Position numbers and translations under genes: made by a program. A stretch of 64,000 bases of DNA from Prevotella sp. ne3005. GTDB taxonomy: Bacteria; Bacteroidota; Bacteroidia; Bacteroidales; Bacteroidaceae. Each line of letters starts with the position of its first letter. Position 1 is the first letter of the stretch. The stretch spans positions 186,001 through 250,000 of the forward strand of contig NZ_FOCK01000006.1 of NCBI RefSeq assembly GCF_900110085.1, given 5' to 3'. Below, piece after piece: positions 48,723 to 56,802 of the stretch. Under the pieces are notes generated by a model, which saw only the letters and a list, made by a program, of their open reading frames with translations, made no database searches and had not been told where the DNA came from.

Positions 48723-50177
48723 GTTTCTACCTGCATCGATACGCAGGAAGATGAACAACAGGAACGTGAAACCCCATAATGACGATCCTCCATAGCTGAA
48801 GAACGGTAAGGGGATACCGATGACAGGTGTCAGACCTAACACCATGCCCACATTGATAAACACATGGAACAGGAAGATACTGAGCACGCTATAGCCATAG
48901 ACACGTCCAAAACGACGTGGCTGGCGCTCTGAAAGATGTATCAGCCGTAAGATCAAAGCCAGAAAAAGCAGCAGCACACCCGCAGAACCCAAGAAGCCCT
49001 CTTCTTCACCAACGGTACAGAAGATGAAGTCGGTATCCTGCTCTGGTACATATTTCAGTTTAGTCTGAGTACCATTGAGGAAGCCCTTGCCTCCCAGACC
49101 ACCCGAGCCAATGGCAATCTCACTCTGATGCACATTATATCCAGCACCCTTCAGGTCTTCCTCCAAACCCAACAACACATTAATACGTACACGCTGGTGA
49201 GGCTCTAGCACATGATTCAAGCCATAGTCAGCCAAATTGAAGAAGAGTATGGAGCCTAAGGTAAAGGCGGCTATCCACAGGTAGTTGTGGAAGCGCGTCA
49301 TCAGGAAGCGCCACACAAGATAGAGGATGAGCAGGCCACAAATAACCATCTCTACATAGACAATGTCGAAGGGGATGACAAAGAATGAGAAAAGTAACAA
49401 GATTACCATGCTACCAAGGCTTACCATCAATAGATGGATAGCCTCGCGCTTATCACGGCAATAGACATAAATAAGTCCGATGGAAAAGAATTGGATGAGC
49501 AGTAACACCACGAGTTTTCCTACGGATGTAGGTGTATAGAACAGCATCGTATCAGCATATCGGATGCCCACCACAAAATAGATTACCATGGCCACACCCG
49601 TAAAAAGGATACTGCCAGGCATGCCCTCACGATAAAACATAAGGAAAAAAGCCAAATAGACCAGTGCAGAGCCCGTCTCTCGCTGCAAGACGATGAAGAG
49701 CATAGGCAACAATACGATGGCCAAAGAGATTGCAAAATCCTTCCACCTCGAGATACTGTAACCATAGGTATTCATAAACTTCGCCAAAGCCAGGGCTGTA
49801 GCGAATTTTGCGAACTCTGCAGGTTGTAGGCGCAACGGACCGAGAACGAGCCACGAACGCGAACCCTTGATACTATGCGGATTGAAGATGGTGCCGAAAA
49901 GTAGCAAAAGCATGAAACCGAAGATGATATAGGCAAACATGTCGAGGTAACGGTCGTCGAGCAGAAGGATGACAAAGCCCAGCATGATGGATGTGCCAAT
50001 CCAAATGACCTGCATACCTGATCGCGTGTTAAGACTGAAAAGATCAGTATCACCATAGTCATAACTCGCACCGCACACACTCACCCATCCGAAGACGAGC
50101 AAGGCGATGTAAATGGCGATGGTCCACCAGTCGAGCGAGCGGATGACACCTTTGGGATTACCTGTCTGTTGTACCAT
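48708..50177 (-). CDS. rodA: Peptidoglycan glycosyltransferase RodA
   Basis: A 489-residue SEDS protein with about 10 membrane segments that polymerises lipid II for cell elongation. Signature: FNPHSIKGSRSWLVLGPLRLQPAEFAKFATALALAKF, GLEEDLKGAGYNVHQSEIAIGSGGLGGKG, FCTVGEEEGFLGS and PLPFFSYGGSSL near the C-terminus. An insertion of extra helices around 225-330 makes it longer than E. coli RodA (about 370), as is common in Bacteroidetes. The start at 50177 is used; it overlaps mrdA by 20 bp. Confidence 0.94.
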   Translation of the reverse strand: MVQQTGNPKGVIRSLDWWTIAIYIALLVFGWVSVCGASYDYGDTDLFSLNTRSGMQVIWIGTSIMLGFVILLLDDRYLDMFAYIIFGFMLLLLFGTIFNPHSIKGSRSWLVLGPLRLQPAEFAKFATALALAKFMNTYGYSISRWKDFAISLAIVLLPMLFIVLQRETGSALVYLAFFLMFYREGMPGSILFTGVAMVIYFVVGIRYADTMLFYTPTSVGKLVVLLLIQFFSIGLIYVYCRDKREAIHLLMVSLGSMVILLLFSFFVIPFDIVYVEMVICGLLILYLVWRFLMTRFHNYLWIAAFTLGSILFFNLADYGLNHVLEPHQRVRINVLLGLEEDLKGAGYNVHQSEIAIGSGGLGGKGFLNGTQTKLKYVPEQDTDFIFCTVGEEEGFLGSAGVLLLFLALILRLIHLSERQPRRFGRVYGYSVLSIFLFHVFINVGMVLGLTPVIGIPLPFFSYGGSSLWGFTFLLFIFLRIDAGRNLLRR

Positions 50178-52011
50178 AGTTGATTCTGCGTTCCTGGAAC
50201 TCACGAGCCTTTGCCTCGGAAGCCTCAGAGAGTTTTCCATTGATATACTGTTCCATAATCAGGCCGCCAATGGGCACACCATAGGTGGCACCCCAGCCGC
50301 CGTTCTCCACATAGACCGCTACAGCAATCTTCGGGTGATCCATGGGTGCAAAACCCATGAAGACGGAGTGGTCGTGGCCACGGTTCTGCGCCGTACCCGT
50401 CTTACCACAAGCCATAAAATCATACTTACCCAAAGCCTTACAAGTACCTCCAAGAACAGAGGAGCGCATGCCCTGGACAATATAGTCATAAGCCTCGCGT
50501 CCGGCCTTCGTATAGTGTTTCCTTGTGAAAGTCGTATCAAGAGGTTCGCCTTGCACTTTGCGCACCACGTGGGGTACATAATAATAACCCCGATTGGCGA
50601 TGGTAGCGCCGAGATTGGCAATCTGAAGAGGTGTGGCATTAACCTCGCCCTGTCCAATGGCGATAGAAATAATAGTCAGACCATTCCACGAACCTTTATA
50701 CGCTTTGTCGTAAAACTGTGCATTGGGAATCAAACCGCGCTTCTCACCTGGAAGGTCGATACCAAGTCGATAACCAAAGCCCATCGACACCATATAGTCA
50801 CGCCAAACATCCATGGCATTCTGCACAGTACCATATTTCGAGATGTGGGTATTAATCATGTGGTAGAGTCCCCAGCAGAAGAAACCATTGCATGAGGTAC
50901 TCAGTGCAGGTACCAGCGGCAATGGGGCGGCATGGCCATGACATCCCACATGAAGGCCCTTAAAGTTAAAGCCATGGCCACATGGATACATCGTCGAGGG
51001 AGTAATGATACCTTCGGAGAGGAAGGTAAGTCCCTGAGTAGTCTTGAAGGTGGATCCCGGAGGGTACTGGCCCATGATACTACGGTTGAGCAAGGGCTTC
51101 CATACATCTTGTGAGAGTAAACGGTGGTTCTTCGAGCGCAAACGTCCCACCATCATACGGGGATCATAGGAGGGAGACGACACCATACAGAGAACCTCGC
51201 CCGTAGAGGGTTCGATGGCCACAATACTACCAATCTTTCCTTCCATCAGACGCTCGCCGAGTTTCTGGAGTTCAGCATCAATACCCAGTGTCAGGTTCTT
51301 ACCAGCCTGAGCACGACGGTCGAGCTCACCATTCCTATATCGGCCCTGGATACGACCATGGGCATCGCGCAGCAGGATCTGCACACCTTTGACGCCACGT
51401 AGCTGCTTCTCGTAGTAACGTTCCACGCCTAGCTTGCCAATATAGTCGCCTGGCTGGTAGTAATCGTCTTCCTCAATATCGGCAGGCGACACCTCTGCCA
51501 CATCACCCAGCACATGGGCACCCATGTCATAAGTGTACTGGCGCACGCTGCGTTTCTGGACATAGAAGCCGGGGAAACGGAACATCTTTTCCTGAAACAC
51601 GCTGAAATCCTTGTCACTAAGCTGGCTCATGAATAACTGTTCTGTGAAACGGCTGTAGCCAGGATTCTTGGAGCGGTCCTGCATGGTGGCCATTCGACGG
51701 TCGAATTCTTCCCTCGTAATGCCCAATGACTGGCAGAAGTCAAGGGTATCAAGGCGACCACGGGCTTCATTCATCACCACCATGACATCATAAGAAGGCT
51801 GGTTATAAACCAACAACTTACCGTTTCTGTCTAAGATGGCACCACGAGAAGGATATTCAATCTTTTTGAGAAAAGCATTGGAGTCGGCGCTCTTCTTGTA
51901 GTCATCACTGGTAATCTGGAGCATGAACAGACGGATGATATAGATGACCACGATCAGAATAGCCACCCCTGCAATCACATATTTCCGATATTCAAGTCCG
52001 TAATCTTTCAC
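50158..52011 (-). CDS. mrdA: Penicillin-binding protein 2
   Basis: A 617-residue transpeptidase for cell-wall elongation. One N-terminal membrane helix (AGVAILIVVIYIIRLFML), the dimerisation domain (SRGAILDRNGKLLVYN), then the catalytic domain: YPPGSTFK with the active-site Ser, the SxN region SCNGFFCWG (SCN), and KTGTAQN. Works with RodA, whose gene follows. Confidence 0.95.
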   Translation of the reverse strand: MKDYGLEYRKYVIAGVAILIVVIYIIRLFMLQITSDDYKKSADSNAFLKKIEYPSRGAILDRNGKLLVYNQPSYDVMVVMNEARGRLDTLDFCQSLGITREEFDRRMATMQDRSKNPGYSRFTEQLFMSQLSDKDFSVFQEKMFRFPGFYVQKRSVRQYTYDMGAHVLGDVAEVSPADIEEDDYYQPGDYIGKLGVERYYEKQLRGVKGVQILLRDAHGRIQGRYRNGELDRRAQAGKNLTLGIDAELQKLGERLMEGKIGSIVAIEPSTGEVLCMVSSPSYDPRMMVGRLRSKNHRLLSQDVWKPLLNRSIMGQYPPGSTFKTTQGLTFLSEGIITPSTMYPCGHGFNFKGLHVGCHGHAAPLPLVPALSTSCNGFFCWGLYHMINTHISKYGTVQNAMDVWRDYMVSMGFGYRLGIDLPGEKRGLIPNAQFYDKAYKGSWNGLTIISIAIGQGEVNATPLQIANLGATIANRGYYYVPHVVRKVQGEPLDTTFTRKHYTKAGREAYDYIVQGMRSSVLGGTCKALGKYDFMACGKTGTAQNRGHDHSVFMGFAPMDHPKIAVAVYVENGGWGATYGVPIGGLIMEQYINGKLSEASEAKAREFQERRINYGTTDR

Positions 52012-52508
52012 TTCGAGCGAACACTTTCAATAGCCAAGATCAGAATCCACGTCAGCAGAGAACTGGCAATGATACGCTCCAGCCAGACTAACCACTCGAA
52101 GAAGGAGAAGGCCTCTAGCGTGAAAAACACCAAGCAATAAAGGGTTGTAATCACGCCACTGAGGAATGCAAAACCACCAAAGCCCATAGTTGCCACGGAG
52201 ATTTCCATATCCTCTGCAGAGTCACGAGGCGCAGTTCTTTCCACCAAAAAGGGTTGGATAAAGCCTACCAACGTCATCGTGCCGGCTGCTAATCCGGGGG
52301 TGCTGGAAAACATGTCAACAATGAGTCCCATAAAGAAACATGAAAGCAGGATTATCCAGCGTGGAAAACCGCGACGGAAGGTGATGGCAAAATAGATATA
52401 GAGTAGCGGCATGGCCACATCCAACAAATGGACGTGGTTCAGGATGAGCACCTGAGCTGCCAACAAAATGAGGAACATCGTCACACGATGAAGTAAAACT
52501 AATGCCAT
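52008..52508 (-). CDS. mreD: Rod shape-determining protein MreD
   Basis: A 166-residue inner-membrane protein with about five helices; GLIVDMFSSTPGLAAGTMTLVGFIQP is the conserved centre. It is a small elongasome partner of MreC. Its end overlaps the mrdA start by 4 bp. Confidence 0.88.
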   Translation of the reverse strand: MALVLLHRVTMFLILLAAQVLILNHVHLLDVAMPLLYIYFAITFRRGFPRWIILLSCFFMGLIVDMFSSTPGLAAGTMTLVGFIQPFLVERTAPRDSAEDMEISVATMGFGGFAFLSGVITTLYCLVFFTLEAFSFFEWLVWLERIIASSLLTWILILAIESVRSK

Positions 52509-52516
52509 CTCTGATA

Positions 52517-53386
52517 CTACTTATTCTTTTTAATACTGATAGAGTCACGGGCGGCCTGCATCAGAGCAGCACGCTCAGCAATACTCTTATCACTAATCAC
52601 CACAACGTCGCGGACACAACTGAAATCTGTGCTCAGGCGTACTTTAAGTTTGTACGACAATCCGTCGCTGGAGTTATAAGCTTGTTCTATCTGCCCAACG
52701 AGCACCCCAGAAGGGAAGATGCTGGAGAAACCACTTGTCTCCACCCACTCGCCAAGCTTGAACTTCGCATGACGAGGGACATCCTCAACATAAGCCACGG
52801 AAGCGTCACCTCCATACCAATGGAGATAACCGAAGTAGCCACGTCCACGGATGGCACAGCTGATGCGGGAAGAAGAGGCATTCAGGGCAGGGATGACAAC
52901 TGCGTAATGATCGGAGACAAGATAAACCACGCCCACAATACCATTACCACAAGCGACACCCATGTCGACCTCCACCCCATCAACACGTCCTTTGTCAATG
53001 GTCATCAGATTATCTGCCTTATGCACAGTATTGTCAATCACCTTTGCAGGAATCAACTGATACTGACTAAGGAACTGCAAGCCTTTACGCTCTATTTGTG
53101 TGGTGTCCTTCGTCAGGTCACCATAGAGGCGTCGCAACTGGTCTACCTGACGTTCCAAATAGAAATTGCGAGTAGTAAGCTCCTCATTCAGGCGTCCAAA
53201 GTTGAAATAAGACAGGACGCTGCTCTCCCATTGGTAAATCTTACCCACCACCGCATTGGATGATGAGAGCCAGACACTCCCTTGATAGCTGTTGTACTGA
53301 AACAACAGAACACCACTGGCCACCTCCAACAGGATGAAGATAAACCAGTGATGATACTTTATAAGAAAGTCCAGCAGGTTACGCAT
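52517..53386 (-). CDS. mreC: Rod shape-determining protein MreC
   Basis: A 289-residue bitopic protein: membrane helix (about 13-29), coiled coil (LNEELTTRNFYLERQVDQLRRL), then the periplasmic beta-barrel domains (GRVDGVEVDMGVACGNGIVGVVYLVSDHYAVV, VYVEDVPRHAKFKLGEWVETSGFSSIFPSGVLVGQI). It scaffolds PBP2 and RodA in the periplasm. Confidence 0.93.
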   Translation of the reverse strand: MRNLLDFLIKYHHWFIFILLEVASGVLLFQYNSYQGSVWLSSSNAVVGKIYQWESSVLSYFNFGRLNEELTTRNFYLERQVDQLRRLYGDLTKDTTQIERKGLQFLSQYQLIPAKVIDNTVHKADNLMTIDKGRVDGVEVDMGVACGNGIVGVVYLVSDHYAVVIPALNASSSRISCAIRGRGYFGYLHWYGGDASVAYVEDVPRHAKFKLGEWVETSGFSSIFPSGVLVGQIEQAYNSSDGLSYKLKVRLSTDFSCVRDVVVISDKSIAERAALMQAARDSISIKKNK

Positions 53387-53396
53387 CTACGGACAA

Positions 53397-54419
53397 TTAT
53401 CTCATCAAGAACGAGAAGCGGTTGACATTCTTCAGGGCAACACCAGCACCCTTGGCAACACTATGGAGGGGATCCTCTGGCACGTGGAATTCAATGTGCA
53501 TCTTATCAGTAAGGCGCTTATCAAGGCCACGGAGCAGGGCACCACCACCTGTGAGGTAGATACCGTTCTGAACAATATCGGCATAAAGTTCTGGCGGCGT
53601 ACTCTCAAGAGCAGAGAGAACGGCTGTCTCAATGCGGGACACGGTCTTGTCGAGACAATGTGCTATCTCCTGATAGCATACGGGGACCTCCATAGGCAGG
53701 GCTGTGATGCGGTTAGGACCATGAACCACAAAGTCCTCGGGAGCATCCTCACCCAAATCCGTGAGGGCAGAACCTACAGCAATCTTGATACGCTCAGCCA
53801 TACGCTCACTGACCTTCACATTGTGCTGACGGTACATATACTCCTGAATATCAGCTGTCAGATCATCTCCAGCCGTACGGATGGAGTTGTTGGAAACGAT
53901 ACCACCGAGTGATATAACGGCAATCTCGGTAGAACCGCCACCGATGTCAACAATCATATTACCCTCAGGAGCCTCTACATCGATGCCAATACCAATAGCA
54001 GCGGCCATCGGCTCGAAAATCAGATATACATCGCGGCCATCAGCATGCTCCGCTGAGTCGCGTACAGCACGGAGCTCCACCTCTGTAGAACCAGAGGGGA
54101 CACCAATCACCATACGGAGCGAGGGAGAAAACAGGCGGCTTCCTGTATGCACCATCTTAATCAGTCCACGCATCATCTGCTCACAAGCAGAGAAGTCGGC
54201 AATCACACCGTCGCGCAACGGACGGATGGTACGAATATTCTCATGTGTCTTCTCATACATCATCTTCGCCTCATTACCAACAGCTATCATCTTGTCGGTA
54301 CGACGATCCAAGGCAACGACGGAGGGTTCATCAACCACAATCTTATCATCGCTGATGATAATAGTGTTGGCTGTGCCCAAGTCCATTGCAATCTCTTGCA
54401 CAAAACTGAAAAATCCCAT
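53397..54419 (-). CDS. mreB: Rod shape-determining protein MreB
   Basis: A 340-residue bacterial actin that guides elongation. AMDLGTANTIII (phosphate 1), RPLRDGVIADF, VIGVPSG, EPMAAAIGIGIDVEAPEGNMIVDIGGGSTEIAVISLGGIV and YLTGGGALLRGLDK are the nucleotide-binding motifs; the N-terminal FFSFVQEI could be the membrane-binding amphipathic part. Start of the mreBCD-mrdA-rodA run. Confidence 0.97.
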   Translation of the reverse strand: MGFFSFVQEIAMDLGTANTIIISDDKIVVDEPSVVALDRRTDKMIAVGNEAKMMYEKTHENIRTIRPLRDGVIADFSACEQMMRGLIKMVHTGSRLFSPSLRMVIGVPSGSTEVELRAVRDSAEHADGRDVYLIFEPMAAAIGIGIDVEAPEGNMIVDIGGGSTEIAVISLGGIVSNNSIRTAGDDLTADIQEYMYRQHNVKVSERMAERIKIAVGSALTDLGEDAPEDFVVHGPNRITALPMEVPVCYQEIAHCLDKTVSRIETAVLSALESTPPELYADIVQNGIYLTGGGALLRGLDKRLTDKMHIEFHVPEDPLHSVAKGAGVALKNVNRFSFLMR

Positions 54420-54455
54420 TCTTTTTACCTTAATAATATTATATACCTTTCAATC

Positions 54456-55052
54456 TTACTTACTAACAAACCATGAGTGGATGGCTGTGTCATAGTGAGA
54501 ACTTACGCCAAAAGCACGGGTTGCAAACATACGACGGTCTTCAATGTCCGTCTGAGCACCCTTCTTGTTCAGGATATCCAACAGCACACCATACTCGGCC
54601 TTGCTGGGCACAATGACAACATCCTTGAAATTCTTGGCACCGGCACGGATCAGAGAGATACCACCGATATCAATCTTCTCAATGATATCAGCCTCTCCAG
54701 CACCACTGGCTACAGTCTGTTCAAAGGGGTAAAGGTCTACGATGACGAGATCAATCTCAGGAATCTCGTACTGCTTCATCTGCTCAATGTCACCCTCGTT
54801 CTCACGACGGGCCAGAATTCCTCCGAACACTTTCGGATGCAAAGTCTTCACACGACCTCCGAGAATAGAGGGATAAGTGGTGACATCCTCTACCTTCTGG
54901 CACTCATAACCCAACGACTCAATAAACTGCTGGGTACCACCAGTAGACAGGAATTTTACACCCTCCTCATTTAACTTCTTGAGCAACTCGTCGAGACCAT
55001 CCTTGTGGAATACCGACACCAAGGCGGTCTTAATTTTCTTTGTTTCAGCCAT
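54456..55052 (-). CDS. purH: IMP cyclohydrolase domain of PurH, stand-alone
   Basis: A 198-residue protein that covers only the MGS-like IMP cyclohydrolase half: ALVSVFHKDGLDELLKKLNEEGVKFLSTGGT, YPSILGGRVKTLHPKVFGGIL, IDLVIVDLYPFEQTV, EKIDIGGISLIRAGAKNFKDV. The usual C-terminal AICAR transformylase domain (about 310 residues) is missing: the stop after AIHSWFVSK is followed by only 36 bp before mreB, so this is not a frameshift remnant within the window. A separate transformylase elsewhere would be needed to make IMP. It heads the cell-shape operon. Confidence 0.88.
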   Translation of the reverse strand: MAETKKIKTALVSVFHKDGLDELLKKLNEEGVKFLSTGGTQQFIESLGYECQKVEDVTTYPSILGGRVKTLHPKVFGGILARRENEGDIEQMKQYEIPEIDLVIVDLYPFEQTVASGAGEADIIEKIDIGGISLIRAGAKNFKDVVIVPSKAEYGVLLDILNKKGAQTDIEDRRMFATRAFGVSSHYDTAIHSWFVSK

Positions 55053-55089
55053 TTCTAATCTTTATAACGTTATAAATTCGAATCAGGCT

Positions 55090-55098
55090 GCAAAGATA
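55090..55098 (-). promoter_or_regulatory. -7 element TATCTTTGC of the purH-mre operon
   Basis: Perfect consensus, 37 bp before the ATG at 55052; no other -7 match was found before mreB. Confidence 0.82.
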
Positions 55099-55189
55099 CA
55101 AAAAGAAAACGGATTAATCTTCATTTTCGCAAAGAAAAATTTGATTAATCCGTGTTAAAGCTAAGATAGGTCAATCTACGACCATCATT

Positions 55190-55507
55190 TTAATCTAGGT
55201 GGAACACTTCCTGAAGTGGAATGGTGACAGGTGAATTGTCTGGATTCACCTCCATGATATCGGCCATCATATCCCACCATTTCTGAGTGATGGGATCGAC
55301 ATTCTCGGTATCCTGTGAGTTGCCTTCACCATCACATTCCTGATAGCCGAACAAGATGTTTGTATCCTTGTCCCAATAGATGCTATAGTTGCTCACGCCA
55401 CCATCTTTAATCATCTTGACAAGTTCTGGCCAGATGGCCGCATGACGCTTCTCGTACTCTTTCTCACAACCTGGTTTCAGGTACATTTTAAATGCAAATC
55501 TCTTCAT
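55190..55507 (-). CDS. rhaM: L-rhamnose mutarotase
   Basis: A 105-residue cytosolic protein that interconverts alpha- and beta-L-rhamnose. FKMYLKPGCEKEYEKRHAAIWPEL (with the active-site His), VSNYSIYWDKDTNILFGYQE and KWWDMMADIM match RhaM. It ends a short polysaccharide utilisation locus after a rhamnogalacturonan acetylesterase-like gene, which supports a rhamnose-containing pectin as the substrate. Confidence 0.93.
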   Translation of the reverse strand: MKRFAFKMYLKPGCEKEYEKRHAAIWPELVKMIKDGGVSNYSIYWDKDTNILFGYQECDGEGNSQDTENVDPITQKWWDMMADIMEVNPDNSPVTIPLQEVFHLD

Positions 55508-55530
55508 ATCTTTTATACTATTAATATGTT

Positions 55531-56715
55531 TCAGTTCCCGTCAGGTTTAGTCACATCCTGTTTCTGAGCAGGATACCACACGAATGTATCAGGATCATCT
55601 GGTTGCTTCGGATTGAAGTCGGACCAATCTGTACGTAATCCACTGACCATTGGCAACTGCAACTGTTTCATGCCCATCACAACCATCTTTGCCACCTCAT
55701 AGGCGCCATAGGGATTAAAATGCGTATTATCTGCCAACGCCTTATCTTGTCCAGGAAAGCTATTGGCTGGATAATGGACGAGTGCCCGCTTACTGCCTTC
55801 AAAACCAAGCGTTTCGAAGAAATCACGAGTCATATCGTGGAGTTCGATGACGGGCACTCCTTCACGTTGTGCCACAGCCCGCATGGCGTCGGGATAGTCG
55901 AGATGGGTCTCCTGTATCTTCGTATGAGTAGCCTCGTCGAAGAATCGGCGCTGGGTGGGGGTAATAAAGATGATATTACCGCCAGCAGCCCGCACACGGT
56001 CGATGAAAATCTTCAGATGGTAAGCGAAATGATAGTAGGCACCATCGCCAGGACGTTTCTCCTTCTGATCATTATGGCCGAACTCACAGATCACATAGTC
56101 GCCTGGCTTCAACATCGACAATATCTTCTCGAGACGGTTCCCATTGATGAAAGTACGAGCCGTAAGCCCACTCTCAGCATGATTGGAGATAGCCACACGA
56201 TCGGTAAACCAACGAGGAATCATCTGCCCCCACGAAGCCCAAGGCTCCAGTTCCTGATCAACAACGGTGGAGTTGCCGCAAAGAAATACGGTAAGCGCCG
56301 TCGTATCAGGTTCGATACGGATAGTCTTCACGGCAGGACTGGCGCCATTGAACTCCAAAGTCAACAATGAGTCCCAGTTCAAGTAGTCATGCTCCCGAGG
56401 TTTCAATGACACTTTCTTTCCACCAGGAATCTCTGCTGAGCGTTTATTGACGATAAAGCTATAGGTAGAGTACTTACCTTTCTTTGTCACACAATCCTCC
56501 ACCATCAGTCGTCGCGACTCAGCTCGGACCACCGTGTGAGCAGCATGTCTTTTTGCCCCTAAAGTCACCGTTACCTTATAGTTGCCGTCGGCCACGGGTA
56601 CAGAGAAGTAGAAGGGCTTGTCGGAAGTGCGATTAAGCACCGTGTCAACGATTTGCGCCTGTGAATTCAGTAAGGAAAGCCCAAAGACCGCCAGCAATAA
56701 ACAATTTTTTTTCAT
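55531..56715 (-). CDS. Rhamnogalacturonan acetylesterase-like SGNH hydrolase (CE12-type)
   Basis: A 394-residue exported enzyme (signal MKKNCLLLAVFGLSLLNSQAQ). An N-terminal beta-sandwich (about 22-140, KPFYFSVPVADGNYKVTVTLG) precedes the SGNH domain: nucleophile Ser in CGNSTV, block II SNHAESGLTARTFI, block III GHNDQKEK, and the catalytic Asp/His in DNTHFNPYG. This is the layout of CE12 pectin/rhamnogalacturonan acetylesterases, which remove acetyl groups from the backbone. Follows susD after a terminator-like hairpin. Confidence 0.9.
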   Translation of the reverse strand: MKKNCLLLAVFGLSLLNSQAQIVDTVLNRTSDKPFYFSVPVADGNYKVTVTLGAKRHAAHTVVRAESRRLMVEDCVTKKGKYSTYSFIVNKRSAEIPGGKKVSLKPREHDYLNWDSLLTLEFNGASPAVKTIRIEPDTTALTVFLCGNSTVVDQELEPWASWGQMIPRWFTDRVAISNHAESGLTARTFINGNRLEKILSMLKPGDYVICEFGHNDQKEKRPGDGAYYHFAYHLKIFIDRVRAAGGNIIFITPTQRRFFDEATHTKIQETHLDYPDAMRAVAQREGVPVIELHDMTRDFFETLGFEGSKRALVHYPANSFPGQDKALADNTHFNPYGAYEVAKMVVMGMKQLQLPMVSGLRTDWSDFNPKQPDDPDTFVWYPAQKQDVTKPDGN

Positions 56716-56739
56716 CTTAGTAGACTGTTTTTATCAAAA

Positions 56740-56770
56740 AGCCCTACACTCACCGCAAGAGTGCAGGGCT
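56740..56770 (-). terminator. Hairpin with T-run between susD and the acetylesterase gene
   Basis: On the minus strand AGCCCTGCACTC pairs with GAGTGTAGGGCT (one G-U), followed by TTTTT. It could lower expression of the enzyme genes relative to susCD, which are usually made in excess. Confidence 0.85.
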
Positions 56771-56802
56771 TCTAATCAATAAATTATGTATGAATCGCTA
56801 AC

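Noticed and set aside
54420..54455. Frameshifted remainder of the PurH transformylase domain
   Set aside because: Only 36 bp separate the purH stop from mreB, so the missing domain cannot be hidden in another frame here.
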